From: Litsea cubeba
Lineage: Eukaryota > Streptophyta > Magnoliopsida > Laurales > Lauraceae
DNA length: 64,000 nucleotides
Direction: 5' to 3'
NCBI GenBank assembly: GCA_012931725.1
Contig: CM022945.1
Coordinates: 97,174,024-97,238,023, forward strand
The notes below the pieces were generated by a model that was given only the letters and a program-made list of their open reading frames with translations, ran no database searches and was not told where the DNA came from. Positions 23,601-33,125 of this stretch are shown here, piece by piece; position 1 is the stretch's first letter, and every line of letters starts with the position of its first letter. Made by a program: the position numbers and the translations under genes.

Positions 23601-25033
23601 ACTTCCTCTACCAAAGAGACCATAGAGGTGGAACCCATTACCAAATCATCCAAAAGCATATATAAAATGAACCAATTTATAGCTCCCACTTTTAAAAACC
23701 CATGCAATGGACCCAACTAGGATGATCCAAACTGGTCATAGCACATGCCTCACAAGAATTGGCACTCATCCAAATCTCACTACAGTGCCCCACTGTTGGA
23801 TTGATCACATGTGATCGGATCCCCACAAATTGGCACTCATCCAAATTTCACTCCAATAAAAGCATGCCCCACCGTTGGATTGATCACATGTAAAACACAT
23901 AACTTATAATTGAAAACATCATGTGTTTTATTTTACATGTGATAAAACGAAAGTTTTTCACATCAATTAAAGTGAGATTCTTTATCATGCCTTTACATTC
24001 ATTGGTCTGTTATATGAGCAGCTTGGATTCATGAACGGTTGGCCCAATGTAAGGGTTTTGAAAAATGGAGCATACACCACTTTCAAGCTATATGGACTCA
24101 CACAAGTAAGTTGTTTTGTATCGCATACATACAACATAACCTGTGCAATTCAGATTGTAAAATAGAATCTTTGTTGCCAGTAGATTGGCATCAGCTAAAA
24201 TTTGTTAAGATGCCAGTTGTTTTGTATCACACACATACAACATACCCTGTGAAATTCAGATTGTAAAATAGAATCCTTGTTGCCATTAGCTTGTTATCAG
24301 CTAAAATTAGTAAGATGCCAAGAGGTACAAATTGAACATGAGAAGCTTTTGAACACCCTAAAAATACGTTATGGATCTACAAAAATCAGAATGTGCCGAT
24401 CATAACTATGCAATCTGGTTCAGGGATAAAGCTATAAGTTATACATGTTATTGTCTCTAAAAGTTTTATTAACCAAACATAAATCATGTCTACAACTTAT
24501 AACTAGGTTACAAATATTTTAGAATCAAGTATGAGAAAAAATACATCTCTTTCAGAAAAACAAGTGAGAAGGAAACCTCTAAACATAAGTATGATAAAAA
24601 AAAAGTAATATAAATAAAATAGGAAAAACCTATAGTTATGCAATGTTTGAACTTTAATGTGTCTCACATCTGCTCCTATTAGACCGGATTTAGGAGAAAG
24701 ATCATCCTAAGGACTTCTGTATCCCAACTGCCGCATACAGCAACAACCACTTACATGCTTGAACGACTGAAATAAGTTCATTTTTCTTATATTATTCTCC
24801 TCTTGTTTGAATGTCTTCCATTATAATGTAATGCTACAATTCTGCCTATTCAACTTGCCCAGAGGACAATGCCAGTTCCAAGTCAATCTTGTTTTCTAGT
24901 ACATTTGTGAACTTACCACTTCCCAACACATTTTTTAGAGAACTTTCATACCTGCTGTTGCTTCAGGAAAGTTTCCTGATGTGAGAAGCCTAGCCATGAC
25001 TGCCATTCTCCCCCTTCCAAGTGTACATACCAT
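10255..25033 (-). CDS. Plant-conserved protein with SCA7-like zinc finger, function unknown
   Basis: Ten coding exons were modelled by joining GT-AG sites in phase: 25033-24952, 23607-23521, 23100-23054, 22883-22826, 21994-21881, 15929-15819, 14971-14860, 13717-13623, 10665-10451 and 10362-10255, about 342 residues. The N-terminus reads MVCTLGRGRMAVMARLL. An acidic helix HEKLAAQSIYRELHEADEAN follows, then DMHVFDCKPLTDPLNL. Next comes a Cys-Cys-His-Cys finger, C75-x2-C78-x11-H90-x3-C94, resembling the SCA7/ataxin-7 pattern, then the basic run KKPPRKGRKK. Exon 9 has APVPLATKMYHSQRNRLR and GHLYYEA. I recall this arrangement from uncharacterised angiosperm proteins but know no function; a nuclear role is inference. 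Exons 1-4 are firm. The exon 5 donor, exon 6 acceptor and last exon are uncertain, and an extra in-phase exon between 13623 and 10665 is possible. Confidence 0.75.
10979..12205. mobile_element. Non-autonomous DNA transposon, about 1.2 kb, possible Pack-type
   Basis: GGGCTGTTTGGTAAATTTAC (left) and GTAAATTTCCCAAACTGGCC (right) form terminal inverted repeats of about 28 bp. The interior (about 11430-12030) is richer in GC and has gene-like open stretches on both strands, but I recognise no protein in it. Captured host sequence is possible but unproven. It lies in the long intron of the zinc-finger gene between exons 8 and 9. The right target site is obscured by the adjoining MITE. Confidence 0.6.
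12211..12537. mobile_element. MITE (GGCCTGTTTGGTAACTT family), intronic copy
   Basis: The left end GGCCTGTTTGGTAACTTTAC and the right end AAGTTACCAAACAGGCC are inverted repeats. The symmetry extends inward about 50 bp: AGTGAAGTGAGACGAAGCCT against AGGCTTCACCTCACTTCACT. The non-coding centre contains TTGTCATTTAGTGGCTTGAT. Related copies lie near 45384-45629 and 49487-49750. No clean target duplication is visible because it abuts another element. Confidence 0.8.
12545..13080 (+). pseudogene. LINE RNase H domain remnant (L1-like 3' part)
   Basis: A frame at about 12899-12940 reads RENNKEADNLAKFW, matching the C-terminal His/Asp block of plant LINE-encoded RNase H (xREANxxADxLAK). The preceding segment (12860-12900), ending in FCHVR, fits the same domain. 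Frameshifts and stops separate the pieces. It is intronic in the zinc-finger gene and in the opposite orientation. Confidence 0.6.
14576..14656. repeat. (CT)n microsatellite, 81 bp
   Basis: An uninterrupted CT run of about 40 units in the intron between exons 7 and 8 of the minus-strand gene. On the transcribed strand it is (GA)n. Open frames through it are artefacts of the repeat. Confidence 0.97.
16431..16620 (+). pseudogene. LINE 3' end with RNase H C-terminus
   Basis: The frame at 16440-16484 reads QEANELLDSLAKASG, the conserved end of the LINE RNase H domain. It is followed by a short 3' region with ATGAATAAAGTTGAG and a T/A-rich end, typical of plant L1 tails. Only the extreme 3' end was inserted or survives. 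It is intronic and opposite in orientation to the host gene. Confidence 0.6.
16690..17440 (-). pseudogene. LINE RNase H domain remnant, minus strand
   Basis: On the minus strand, WLKLNLDGFSLGKPGQAGFG (about 17180-17120) is the start of a plant LINE RNase H domain (KLNxDGA-xGNPGxAG). LLRRILDLSNYLQGFFSHVLR (about 16945-16880) is its C-terminal half. Frameshifts separate them. It lies in an intron in the same orientation as the host gene, next to the oppositely oriented LINE end at 16431-16620, so these are two separate insertions. Confidence 0.7.
18167..18493 (-). repeat. 3' LTR of the Ty3 element
   Basis: 327 bp, TGATGCAG...CTGCATCA, with no visible difference from the copy at 21414-21740. 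The protease reading frame runs into it, ending at a stop at 18424-18426, so about the last 23 residues are LTR-encoded. Confidence 0.95.
18424..19100 (-). CDS. Retrotransposon aspartic protease region
   Basis: The frame from about 19100 reads through TAVDGESLMVITDAPS and GCTVVIDGGSCQNIISQAF to the flap-like region YACPVTFSIG and CDILLGRPWMYD. These are hallmarks of Ty3-type proteases (IDxGS ... hh-G-RPW). The active-site triplet is DGG, a variant I recall from other plant Ty3 elements, so it need not mean loss of activity. There is no reverse transcriptase downstream; the frame ends inside the 3' LTR at 18424. The first Met of the open frame is at 19050, but translation probably depends on gag. 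The frame is +1 or -1 relative to gag. Confidence 0.85.
18494..18503 (-). other. Polypurine tract
   Basis: On the minus strand CTGGGGAGAA directly precedes the 3' LTR start TGATGCAG. This is the purine-rich primer expected for plus-strand DNA synthesis. Confidence 0.75.
19083..20120 (-). CDS. Retrotransposon gag polyprotein
   Basis: A 345-residue frame starts MPPKKQVDAESSS. A predicted coiled-coil-rich N-terminus (about residues 15-65) is followed by the retrotransposon gag capsid domain: YDGKLNPDEFLDWL, AIWWAEL, FLPVNYSRDLRSRFQYLKQG and EEFMTMQARCGL. A CCHC zinc knuckle C-x2-C-x4-H-x4-C (CFNCHQQGHRARECPKR) lies near residue 310. The protein should form virus-like particles and bind the element RNA. 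The frame ends 33 bases before the Met of the protease frame. A different frame is open across the gap, so a one-base shift near 19135-19150 probably separates two parts of an ancestral gag-pro frame. Confidence 0.9.
   Translation of the reverse strand: MPPKKQVDAESSSHNDDDLRGTVAQLSVTVNQISATMVQMQVQMQATLERIETRLTNLETNRRDDNHRDDGGPHRNQRDPHVVNVDRDLGIKLVIPEYDGKLNPDEFLDWLVCVENIFAHKPMTDGHKITLVATRFRNYAAIWWAELQKKRRYQQIDPVDTWTEMKNLLKQKFLPVNYSRDLRSRFQYLKQGSKTVVEYSEEFMTMQARCGLTEDEDVLVDRYFNGLTLDIQDLLTFQHFENVDEIVPHAIKAEGIAHHQARKLNASKWVMQKNSSLAGSKLSDSSEKDFTKPEGQNRITCFNCHQQGHRARECPKRIHLIENESDEKDVQMILKKQRLQLRQKN
20121..21398 (-). other. Leader region of the Ty3 element
   Basis: Nearly 1.3 kb between the primer-binding site and gag, unusually long for a 3.6-kb element. 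It includes a 20-base homopolymer (about 20851-20870) and GC-rich, repeat-poor sequence with short spurious frames on both strands. It may hold the packaging signal. A captured host fragment is possible but I recognise none. Confidence 0.6.
21399..21411 (-). other. tRNA-Met primer-binding site
   Basis: On the minus strand TGGTATCAGAGCC begins two bases after the 5' LTR end. It is complementary to the 3' end of plant initiator tRNA-Met, the usual primer for many plant LTR retrotransposons. Confidence 0.9.
21414..21740 (-). repeat. 5' LTR of the Ty3 element
   Basis: 327 bp, matching the copy at 18167-18493 base for base as far as I can compare. It is followed on the plus strand by the target duplication ACTGT (21741-21745). 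Confidence 0.95.
22377..22736. repeat. Two-copy tandem duplication, about 179 bp, intronic
   Basis: TATGGGCATCACTGCAGAG at 22377 recurs as TATGGGCATCACTACAGAG near 22555. The similarity continues through GAGCCAGTCAGAAAGTATCC, CTCGATTCCTGTTTCTCCC and CACAATCTCTAAACCTGAC in both. It lies in the intron between exons 4 and 5 of the zinc-finger gene and is not coding. Confidence 0.9.
22931..22985 (-). mobile_element. RTE LINE 3' tail fragment
   Basis: On the minus strand CATAGTTGGGACAAGGTTTT followed by GATGATGACGATC matches the tail of the RTE-like LINE at about 4225-4256. It is a tiny 5'-truncated insertion in the 170-bp intron between exons 3 and 4. Confidence 0.6.
23755..23890. repeat. Two-copy tandem duplication, about 70 bp, intronic
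   Basis: AATTGGCACTCATCCAAAT followed by a CCCAC-GTTGGATTGATCACATG block occurs twice (from about 23758 and 23828). Confidence 0.8.
24105..24316. repeat. Two-copy tandem duplication, about 103 bp, intronic
   Basis: GTTGTTTTGTATC-CA-ACATACAACATA, then TTCAGATTGTAAAATAGAAT and TCAGCTAAAATT, is present twice with scattered substitutions. It lies in the intron between coding exons 1 and 2. Confidence 0.85.
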
Positions 25034-25660
25034 TGAGACAAGGGATGAACTATTTTATCAACAATATAAGGTTACGCAATATGACAGACTCCCTGCATAA
25101 AGAATAGTTCTCTTTTAGTCTTTTCTAAGAAATAAATAAGATATTAAACTCAAGTACTACAGTATATAGTTAGCCCTCTAGTAACAATATTCCAAAAACA
25201 AATAGCTCTTATAAAAAAGATGATATTACACAGTGGAAGCTGGATTAAAGAAGCTACTAATTTGTCAATACTTTCTGTTATAATATACGTAAAATACTGT
25301 ACATATATAATAATCAATTATTGGAAAATAAAGCATACAATCAAAAGAGAGCCATAAAATGTGGCAGGCAATACTATAAAAAGTTGTAGCGTAATACTAT
25401 TTATTCTCTCATAAAAGTGGGTACAATAGAATAAGATATGAAGGGTTCAAATACTGTAGTGTATGTTCCACCGATATTCATAACCTCCATACATAAACCC
25501 ATGCCTACCCACCGAATATGTTTAGTTGTTTACTTGTTTACATCTTTATTGAGTTACGAATGTTTAATGTTGCAAAGAACAACAATGCATGGCCGAGCAT
25601 GACAAAACATAGGTTTTTTGTTTTTGTTTTTCTTTTTTTTAATGGTAACATGATTTGAAC

Positions 25661-26042
25661 TGATGCGGGCCACACCCATGACCATGGGTTGACATGGCCC
25701 ATTAGGCATAGCCCAAAGGCCCAACAGGACCAACTACTTAATTAAGAGTCTTTAAATTTTGGATTTAGTTTGATTCTCTCAGCAGATTTCTAGGAGCTGT
25801 TGTTTCCATTTTTATAAAAGAAGATTTAGGGAATTAGAATCCAACTAGGAAAGGGACATCTTATCCCATCCTATATATATTTGTAATCCCCCATGGGGAG
25901 GATCACCTTTCATTATTCAATAAAGAATTTGTTCAATATCTCTTTGATTGTGAGTGCCTCTCTTCAATTGAAAGCTCTTGTTCCATTGAGGATTTGGCAA
26001 CCCCCTTGTGGAGTTGGTCTATTTTGTTTGTGGATTGCATCA
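25661..26042 (+). mobile_element. Solo LTR, copy c
   Basis: 382 bp from TGATGCGGGCC to GGATTGCATCA. Inside are a TATA-like CTATATATATTTG (about 25881), CATTATTCAATAAAG (about 25911) and a CT/TG-rich 3' part, the normal U3-R-U5 order on the plus strand. The flanks (TGAAC and TGAGA) do not form a clean duplication. It lies in the first (5' UTR) intron of the minus-strand gene, opposite to it in direction. Confidence 0.65.
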
Positions 26043-27441
26043 TGAGACCACAACCTCAAGGTTGATATGGTGAGCACCTTCTACTCTGCCACTGGCTCTT
26101 GTCCAAAACCAAGCATGAGTAGTCTAAAATGTCTTAAATACCAAAATATAACCTACTATGCATGTTTGATTGCTCCTACTTTGTTCTTCTCCCAATGCAA
26201 TAATTTTCAAAGACTATGAAGCTATCTCAAATGCAAGTCACCTGTGTATTGTATGGGCTATGGAACTAAACATAAGGGATACTGTTACAGCATAAGGTAG
26301 TTCACAGTTTTATTCTAAAAAAAGCACACCACACACAAAATGACTACTTGACCAAATCACACAGTCGACTCGGCTAGTTAATGAGCAAAGACCATGTGTC
26401 ATATCTCAAAAGTTGAGTGAAGAGTATCACCTAAGTAACCAAAACGTTGAACACAAAAGAAATTCTCGCACCAAAGATATCAAGGATTCCTTCAACAAAT
26501 AGTTTGAAACAAAATCATATATCCTGCAAAGAAAATGCCTTGGCACCTAAAATATAACAAAAATCAGCATTAGCGAAGATAAAATTTAAATTAAAGTCAC
26601 AGCAAAAATCATTTGCTTAAGTAGAATCTTTTTTTTTTTCTTCCTAATCATAACGCACATAAATGTTTCTCAAACTTACAATGAAGCAATCCAAAGTGAC
26701 ATGTTAAATTGTAAAGCGGCAGACAACAAACCTAAAACTGGGCAAAGTGAAAAAGTAAAATTCACAGGTCACAGCCAATCCCAAATTTTTTTTATGAACG
26801 TGGTGATTCTGATGATAAGTCCAATATGATCTGTTCATAAGAAAAGAAAGCATTATAAAAGACTCAGTCCTCAGTGCCTCTCTTTTAATAGCAGCATTTC
26901 CAGGACCAATCCTTCCGAGAAACATACTAGAAAAGCTTGGTCTGATAACCTATTTTATCAATATCAAATACTAAATAAGTTTGGTGTATCAGCGTCAAAT
27001 GTGAAGACAATCTATTCCCCTACCAACTTCATCGGCTCTGCTTGTTGGGAAACATGTTTGGGATTTGGATGTAACAAAACCTACAATGAGGAATTCTTTT
27101 CATCAAAAGAGGGGTACCTTTTAATTCCTTTCAAGCAGTAGCATATGAACCAATAACCAAAGATCGCATTTTGAATGAACGAACAAAAGGAGACAACACC
27201 AGAAATGAAATTCGTTCGGTGAGATTCCAATTCGACTCGAAAAAAAATCCCAAAACATTCAAATGAAAGTAAATGCGATCACGTTAACAAGATAATAACA
27301 AGCAACAAAGCATCAAACACTGATGTCTAGAGATCAGCTCATCAGAGAAATCGGAGAACGATCTAAAACGATCTAAAAGAAAAACGGAAATAGAATCCAT
27401 GTATCGAGCTCTAGTAATATGAATCGAAACGAGATGCTTAC

Positions 27442-27660
27442 ATCGGTTCGAACGACAGAGATGATGATGAGATCGCTCGAAAAAAGATGGAGCGAATCGA
27501 TCGAAGAATGCCGATTTCTTTTGCTGAAGATCAGAGTAGAAACCCTAGAAATTGGGGGGAAATGGTGTATGATCTCTTTCCCTGTAGAGATAGAGAGAGA
27601 AGAGAAAGGAAGAGAGGACGGAGACATGCAAGTAGGCGCAGATTAGCGTCGTGCGCGAAG
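27442..27660 (-). promoter_or_regulatory. 5' UTR exon and promoter side of the zinc-finger gene
   Basis: On the minus strand a CT-rich leader (TCTCTTCTCTCTCTATCTC near 27590) ends at a consensus donor GAACCGAT|GTAAGC (27442). A matching acceptor, GATAAAATAG|TTCATCCC, precedes the start codon at 27440-fold distance: exon 2 begins near 25049 and the ATG is at 25033-25031. Transcription would start upstream of about 27600; the exact site is not visible. Confidence 0.6.
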
Positions 27661-28500
27661 GCTGGTGAGTTTACCGAGTCCGTTAACTAGAGTGGCGATT
27701 CCTAACCCGACCTGTCAACCCAGCATGAACTCGAGAGGCGACTCTCCCGCCCCAAAACCCGACCCGACCCTAAAAAATTGGCTATTTTGGGTGTTTTGAA
27801 ACTTATGAAAGCACCCCTCCCCCTACAACCCCTAAAAAGGGTCAAACAAGAAGGCTTTTGTGTCATTTCAACACTTTATATAATTTTAGGAGAGCCGCAG
27901 CTAATGCCACGATCCAAGCTTTTTCCTTCAGATCTCTTTTTATTTCCAAAATTTCTCTCTACACACCTTTTTTTTCTCAAAATATCGTTCTTCTCTTCCT
28001 CAAGTCACCCCCTTTTATTGCCCTCTCCCTCTCCATGCCGCCGCGCCGAGCCTGCCACCCTCTCCCTCCTTCTCTGTCACTCTCTCTCTCCCTCCCTCTC
28101 TCTCTCCCGCCCTCCGCCCATCGCCCTCTCTCCCAATTTCCCTCCCTCCCTCTTCCTGTCGTCGCCTTACATGCCGCCCTTTCTCTCTCTCACTCTCTCC
28201 CTCCCTATCATCGCCCTCTCTCCTTCTCCATGCCCCTCTCCCACTCCGACGATGGTGGCTAGGTTGGGAGTGTAAAAGGAAGTTAGGGAGGGAGATTTTG
28301 ATAAATGTCATTTTAAGTAACTTTACATATAGATATATCGATCATGAAAAAAAGGAATGTGGAAGGAGATGCTTGGGTTGTGGCATTAGCAGCTCTCTAA
28401 CTTTACCTCCAGCTGCCAAAAAAAAGTTCAAATGAGGGGTATTTTATGTCATTTCAACACCTTGAAAGTTTATGTATATCTTCTCTCCCCTTATTTTTCA
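27661..28500. other. Low-complexity CT-rich DNA with inverted-repeat arms
   Basis: A TCTCTCCC-rich tract covers about 28020-28260. It lies between arms at about 27890-27917 (CTAATGCCAC...CCAAGC) and 28366-28395 (GCTTGGGTTGTGGCATTAG). A direct motif GTCATTTCAACAC also occurs on both sides (27860 and 28447). The long open frames here are simple-sequence artefacts. It may be a decayed foldback element. Confidence 0.5.
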
Positions 28501-28879
28501 ACGCTCATCTACATTCTCTCTAAGCTCCCTCAGTCTCTCTAACCTCCTTTTCTCTCAGTAAGTTCTCTAAGGTATGAGAACTCTTTTTCAGCTCTAAAAT
28601 GCTAAGAAGTTTGTGGGTGACAAAGACTACTAAAAAGGAGCCCTCTCTCACTCTCTCATAACTTCTCTATAGGCTATAGCTCTCTCTCTCTTCAAGGTAT
28701 TTATTAATTTAAATTTTATATAATGTATACATAGTAATATTATATAATAAGTCTCATATTCTCCCATTTTTTATATAAATTATCACGACAAATAAATATA
28801 TAATTTTTTTTTGTTTTTTGTAAACTTTATTTTAAGAAAAACTTGCAAATTTAGTTCAAGATTAGGAGGTAAAAGTAGA

Positions 28880-31770
28880 AAGCAATCCTGAATCTGGTGG
28901 CCCACATTTTTTAAGCGGAAAGAAAAAAATAATGACTTTTGGAGTTTAAAGATTTTTTATAATACTTCAAGTTAATGATCCCACTAGAAGAATAGTGGAT
29001 GAGGCACAATGTATATTTTACCAAAAAACTGTACAACTATAAGTCATCAGGTGGCACTAACCACCTTAATAGACACGTGAAATCATGTATGCCCAAACAT
29101 ACCGGCAAAGATGTCAATCCGGGGGCAGAGGGTGGTGGTGTCCAAACCCAACTTGCTCAAAGTTCTTCAACTGGTAGTTTATAAGTTTTTAATTATAACC
29201 TTGCTAATGCTCGATAACAACTTGTTAAATTTATTATAATTAATCAATTATCATTTGTTCTTATTGAAAATCAACCATTCGAAGGTTTTGTGAGGTAATC
29301 ATTCGCCCCTTCATGGCAAAAGGTTTCTACAAATATTGCCATAAATGATGCAGTAAAATTGTTTAGAAAAGAAAATGAGAATTTAAAAACAACTTTTCAA
29401 AACGTACTTGAAAAAATAGGATTAACTTTAGATTTATCAATATCCAAACAAAATTTTGGGTACATTTTAATCAATGCACGTTATATTGATAATGACAGGA
29501 CTGTGCAAAAGATAATGATCTCGTTCTCTTTACGTGAGTACCCACACACTGGTGCTAGGATGTGGTCCATTATCATTTAAAAAATAAGAGTATAATATTA
29601 AAAATACAATAATCTATATAACTTTAGATAATGCAAGCTCTAACAATAGCGCTGTAGGGATATTAAAATATGCGCTTCAACTTAATTTAAATAGAGTTCT
29701 CTTTCACAATAGATGTGTCACATCTTAAATATTATAGTAAGAAGACTTAAGATTTAGGGCCCATTTGGATGTTTATAAAATCAAATATTTGCATATTTAA
29801 ATATTGTAAGAGAATAAAATAGTATAGAATAGAATGCTATAATATTATAATAGTATAATATTTCTAATGTTTGGCAATTTTTTAAGAATATTACAGATTT
29901 TAAATTGATCTGTTTGAAAGGTGTTATGATTAAAGTAAGTTACATTATTAGAATAATATTTTATTAAATATTTTAATTTATATGTAATTTACCACATCTT
30001 GAAAAAAAGTAATGTGGTAACATAAAGTTCAAATGTCATGTTTTTACCATAAGTCACTTTTCTTTTATCACATAAAACCATGGTAAAGTCTAGTAAAGTA
30101 AAGTAAATAAAAAAACCAACTACCCCACTCTTCCACTTTACTTTACCACATATATATATACTTTATCTGACCTAACTTTACCTCATTTTTTACCATGATA
30201 TGACATCAATCTTTATTTTATTTTACCACACCTGTAAACAAGTCACTTTTTATTTACTGTAGAAAACTACGATAAAATGTGATAAAGTAAAGTAAAAAAA
30301 AATTACTTTACCATTCCTTCCCACTTTACTTCACCATATACTTTATCCCACCTTTACTTTACCCCACCTTTACCGTACTGTGATATTTACTTTTACTTTA
30401 CTTTACCATATATGTAAACATGCACATTATAATGGATTTGGTGAACTAAAGTCTTTACTTTACTCTACTACCACTTTGTAATCGTCATTTTGAAAGATTC
30501 TTATCTTGTAAAAAGTCTTCTACAGGGGGGAGTTATAGGAGAAAATATTGAACTTTTTGAAAGAAAATAATATTTTCTTCAAATTTTACTTGGGTTACCA
30601 AACGCACAAGATTTTATTCTTTAGAAAATGAAAGATTATATTCTATAAAATATTATTTTTTCTTGTGTTTACTTGTGCATCCAAACAGGCCCTAATGTTA
30701 GAAGTAATTAAATACATTGTAATTTACAGTTTTTTTTATCTCCCACAAGAAGACAACAATAAGCGGCGATATATGAAAGTCTTAATAAAAATCCAGGAAA
30801 AAAAAAAGCACAGGTGGAGTTTTACTTATAAAATGTTAAAAGAAGCATGTAGTTATAAAGTTGCAGTTAATCAATGTTGTGCTTTATATTTATCACATGG
30901 AGCGATTTCTGTAGGTGAAGATAATTAGCAAATTCTTGAAATAATCAAAGAGTTTTTAGAAGTTTTTCATGATGCAATCGTGTTTTTTTCTAAGGTATTA
31001 TCCAACATCAACTCAAGCTTTGAACCTCTTTTATGAAATTAGTATTTTCTTTTATAATAGAGATGCATGTATCGACTTTCAAAATTATGTGTGTAGCAGT
31101 GGAGTTGAAGTTTTAACAATATTGGGAAAATGCTCCAATAACATTTTTCTTAACCGCTGCATTAGACCCTACGTTAAAATTAATAGGTGTAAAAACTTTA
31201 CTTAAAGCAATAAATAACAGTATGAATCAAACTAATGTGATATTTATATGATTAAAACTTATTTTGAACAGCTTTATTTGGAATATTCTATCCAAATGGG
31301 TAGATGGAAAACATCTTCAACCATAGAGAGGGAAAAAGAAGGCCATTTGGAATCTTATTTAGAGCTTTCTAGGAAGCGACTCCTCTTCCTCGAATCTAGT
31401 TACATTGTTAATGAATTAAAGATGTATCTATAGATGGATCCAGTTGAAGTCACGGATGATGATGCCAGTTTTAATGTTTTGGTCTATGGAAAACATGTGA
31501 AAGTAGATTTTATATGCTTTTCGCCATTTGAATGTGATTTACTAGCAGTTCCAGTATCTACAGTTGCATCGAAGTAAGCTTTTAGCGGATGATTTATTGA
31601 CAACAAGCGGACGATGCTATCGGAAGAAATAGTGGGCCGAGACATGCACATGCTTGCAAGATTGCTTCAAAAGAGAGAGTAGAACAAACAACATGATAGA
31701 TGAAGATGAAATAGAAAACAACTTTTCGGCCTTAAAAAATATTAGTGTTTAGAAATTATCATACTTTTAA
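28880..31770 (+). pseudogene. hAT-family transposase pseudogene
   Basis: Pieces of a DAYSLEEPER/RICESLEEPER-like transposase occur in order. A BED-type finger part reads LYNYKSSGGTNHLNRHVKSC (29025-29085). A mid-domain reads NARYIDNDRTVQKIMISF and EYPHTG (about 29475-29560). LFHNRCVTS (about 29698-29725) follows. After an inserted MITE come MLKEACSYKVAVNQCCALYL (30830-30890) and the dimerisation-domain block DLLAVPVSTVASK (about 31537-31576) with a broken copy of the IDNKRTMLSEEIV motif. Stops and frameshifts throughout make it non-functional. Confidence 0.8.
29757..30692. mobile_element. MITE inserted in the hAT pseudogene
   Basis: The ends GGGCCCATTTGGATGTTTAT and GTGCATCCAAACAGGCCC are inverted repeats. 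They divide transposase similarity that resumes directly after the right end. The interior is AT-rich, with repeated CTTTACTTTACCA-type motifs in both orientations (30100-30410). Flanking bases TTTA and TAA allow only a short target duplication (TA or TTA). Confidence 0.7.
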
Positions 31771-32161
31771 TCTTTGTGAAATTTAATTCTAGTTAGAAAC
31801 TATCATCATAGTTGTTCATATTGTAACTTTATTTTCAGAAAATTTTCATAGTTGTAATTTTTATTTTTTCATTATAACTTTCATAAAGTTATAATTATCA
31901 TCAAACTTTTAACTTTTTAAAAGTCTTTATATATTATTATCAAGGGTTTTTATCAAAAGCATCATCAAATATCCCTATATCTCCAAAAGCATCTTTAAAT
32001 ACATGTAATGCCTAAAACATCTTATACTACGTACTTTGATTTTTTCCAAACCAAATTACCCCTCCAACCCCTTTCTTGCGACATCGATACTTATCATAGT
32101 ACAATCTAAAATTTAGAAGGGTCGACAAGCCCTAACATTTTGGGTCAGGAATTGGCAAATA
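31771..32161. other. AT-rich spacer, nothing recognised
   Basis: Contains TTATAACTTTCATAAAGTTATAA, a short hairpin, but no gene. Confidence 0.5.
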
Positions 32162-32618
32162 GGGGTGTTCATGGGACGGGCTGACCAATATCCAGCCCAA
32201 CCCGAATGTTAAACAACAGGCCCGAGCCAAGCTCGACTTAGGCCATAAGTACCTGGCCCACCAGCCTACCTAGAATATGTTAAGCCCGAGCCTGGATCTA
32301 ATATATTTTATAAATAAAAGGGAAGATTTTTATTACCCAACTTTTAGCTCATTTGGTTAGGAATTATGATGTTTGTTTGTGTGTGAGAGGATGTGTGCCC
32401 AACTCCTCTCTTCCACACACACACACACACAAAAAAAAAAAATCACTTAAAAAGTGCCTCTCATTCGGACTGGGTCGGGCTTTCTAGCTTAATTACACGG
32501 CACATATATTAAACGAGCCCAGAGTTTATATCCAGGCCCAGCCCGAGTACTAAAAGCTTATGCTGAAGCCAGAATGGGGCCGGGGTCGGGCTGGGCCAAT
32601 CCATGAGCACCCCTATTG
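32162..32618. mobile_element. Inverted-repeat element, AGGGGTGTTCATGG ends
   Basis: The ends AGGGGTGTTCATGG and CCATGAGCACCCCT are inverted. GGGCTG/CAGCCC-rich motifs are repeated inside both ends. The centre (about 32340-32430) has a SINE-like stretch, CTCATTTGGTTAGGAATTATG, ending in (CA)n and an A-run. That stretch may be a separate insertion. Confidence 0.65.
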
Positions 32619-33110
32619 CCAGCCCTATTTGTCCATCACACTAGTATTACTCTGTCCTATGTAAGGTCTAAACTTTAACCCAGGCCTGGAATGAATGGGT
32701 CTGGCCCAGTTAAATAATGGATCGACTAAATTCATCGTCAGTCCTACCCTTTATCAGATTTTTAACAGTTCCTCAATAGAAGCTGGCCTTGAGCTCTTCT
32801 GTTGTTGTTGCTTCTTTTTTTTTATACCAGCGAAGGAGGCTAAATCCTTGGGGGGGTTGTTTTTCCACCAAAAGGTTCCATTACAAGGGGTAACAAGAAA
32901 AATCAGGACCCATTTAGATCATTGTAAACACAGATAGGGTAAACCAATTTGTGCGTAAATGATATTTCATGTGTTTGGATAACCAAAGATTTTAATTTGG
33001 CTTTTGCCAAAAATGACCAAATTTGGGTATAATTTGATTTTTGGCAATTGAATTCCGCAGATCCAAAATATTATGTGAGTATCTACTAAAGATCATCCAA
33101 AACATTTAAC
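32619..33110. other. Intergenic, nothing recognised
   Basis: No gene or clear repeat beyond a T-run near 32815. Confidence 0.5.
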
Positions 33111-33125
33111 AGATAAAATACGTGG

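Noticed and set aside
27778..28311. 165-codon Ser/Pro/Leu-rich frame and its antisense Arg/Glu-rich frame
   Set aside because: Produced by the CT-rich low-complexity tract.
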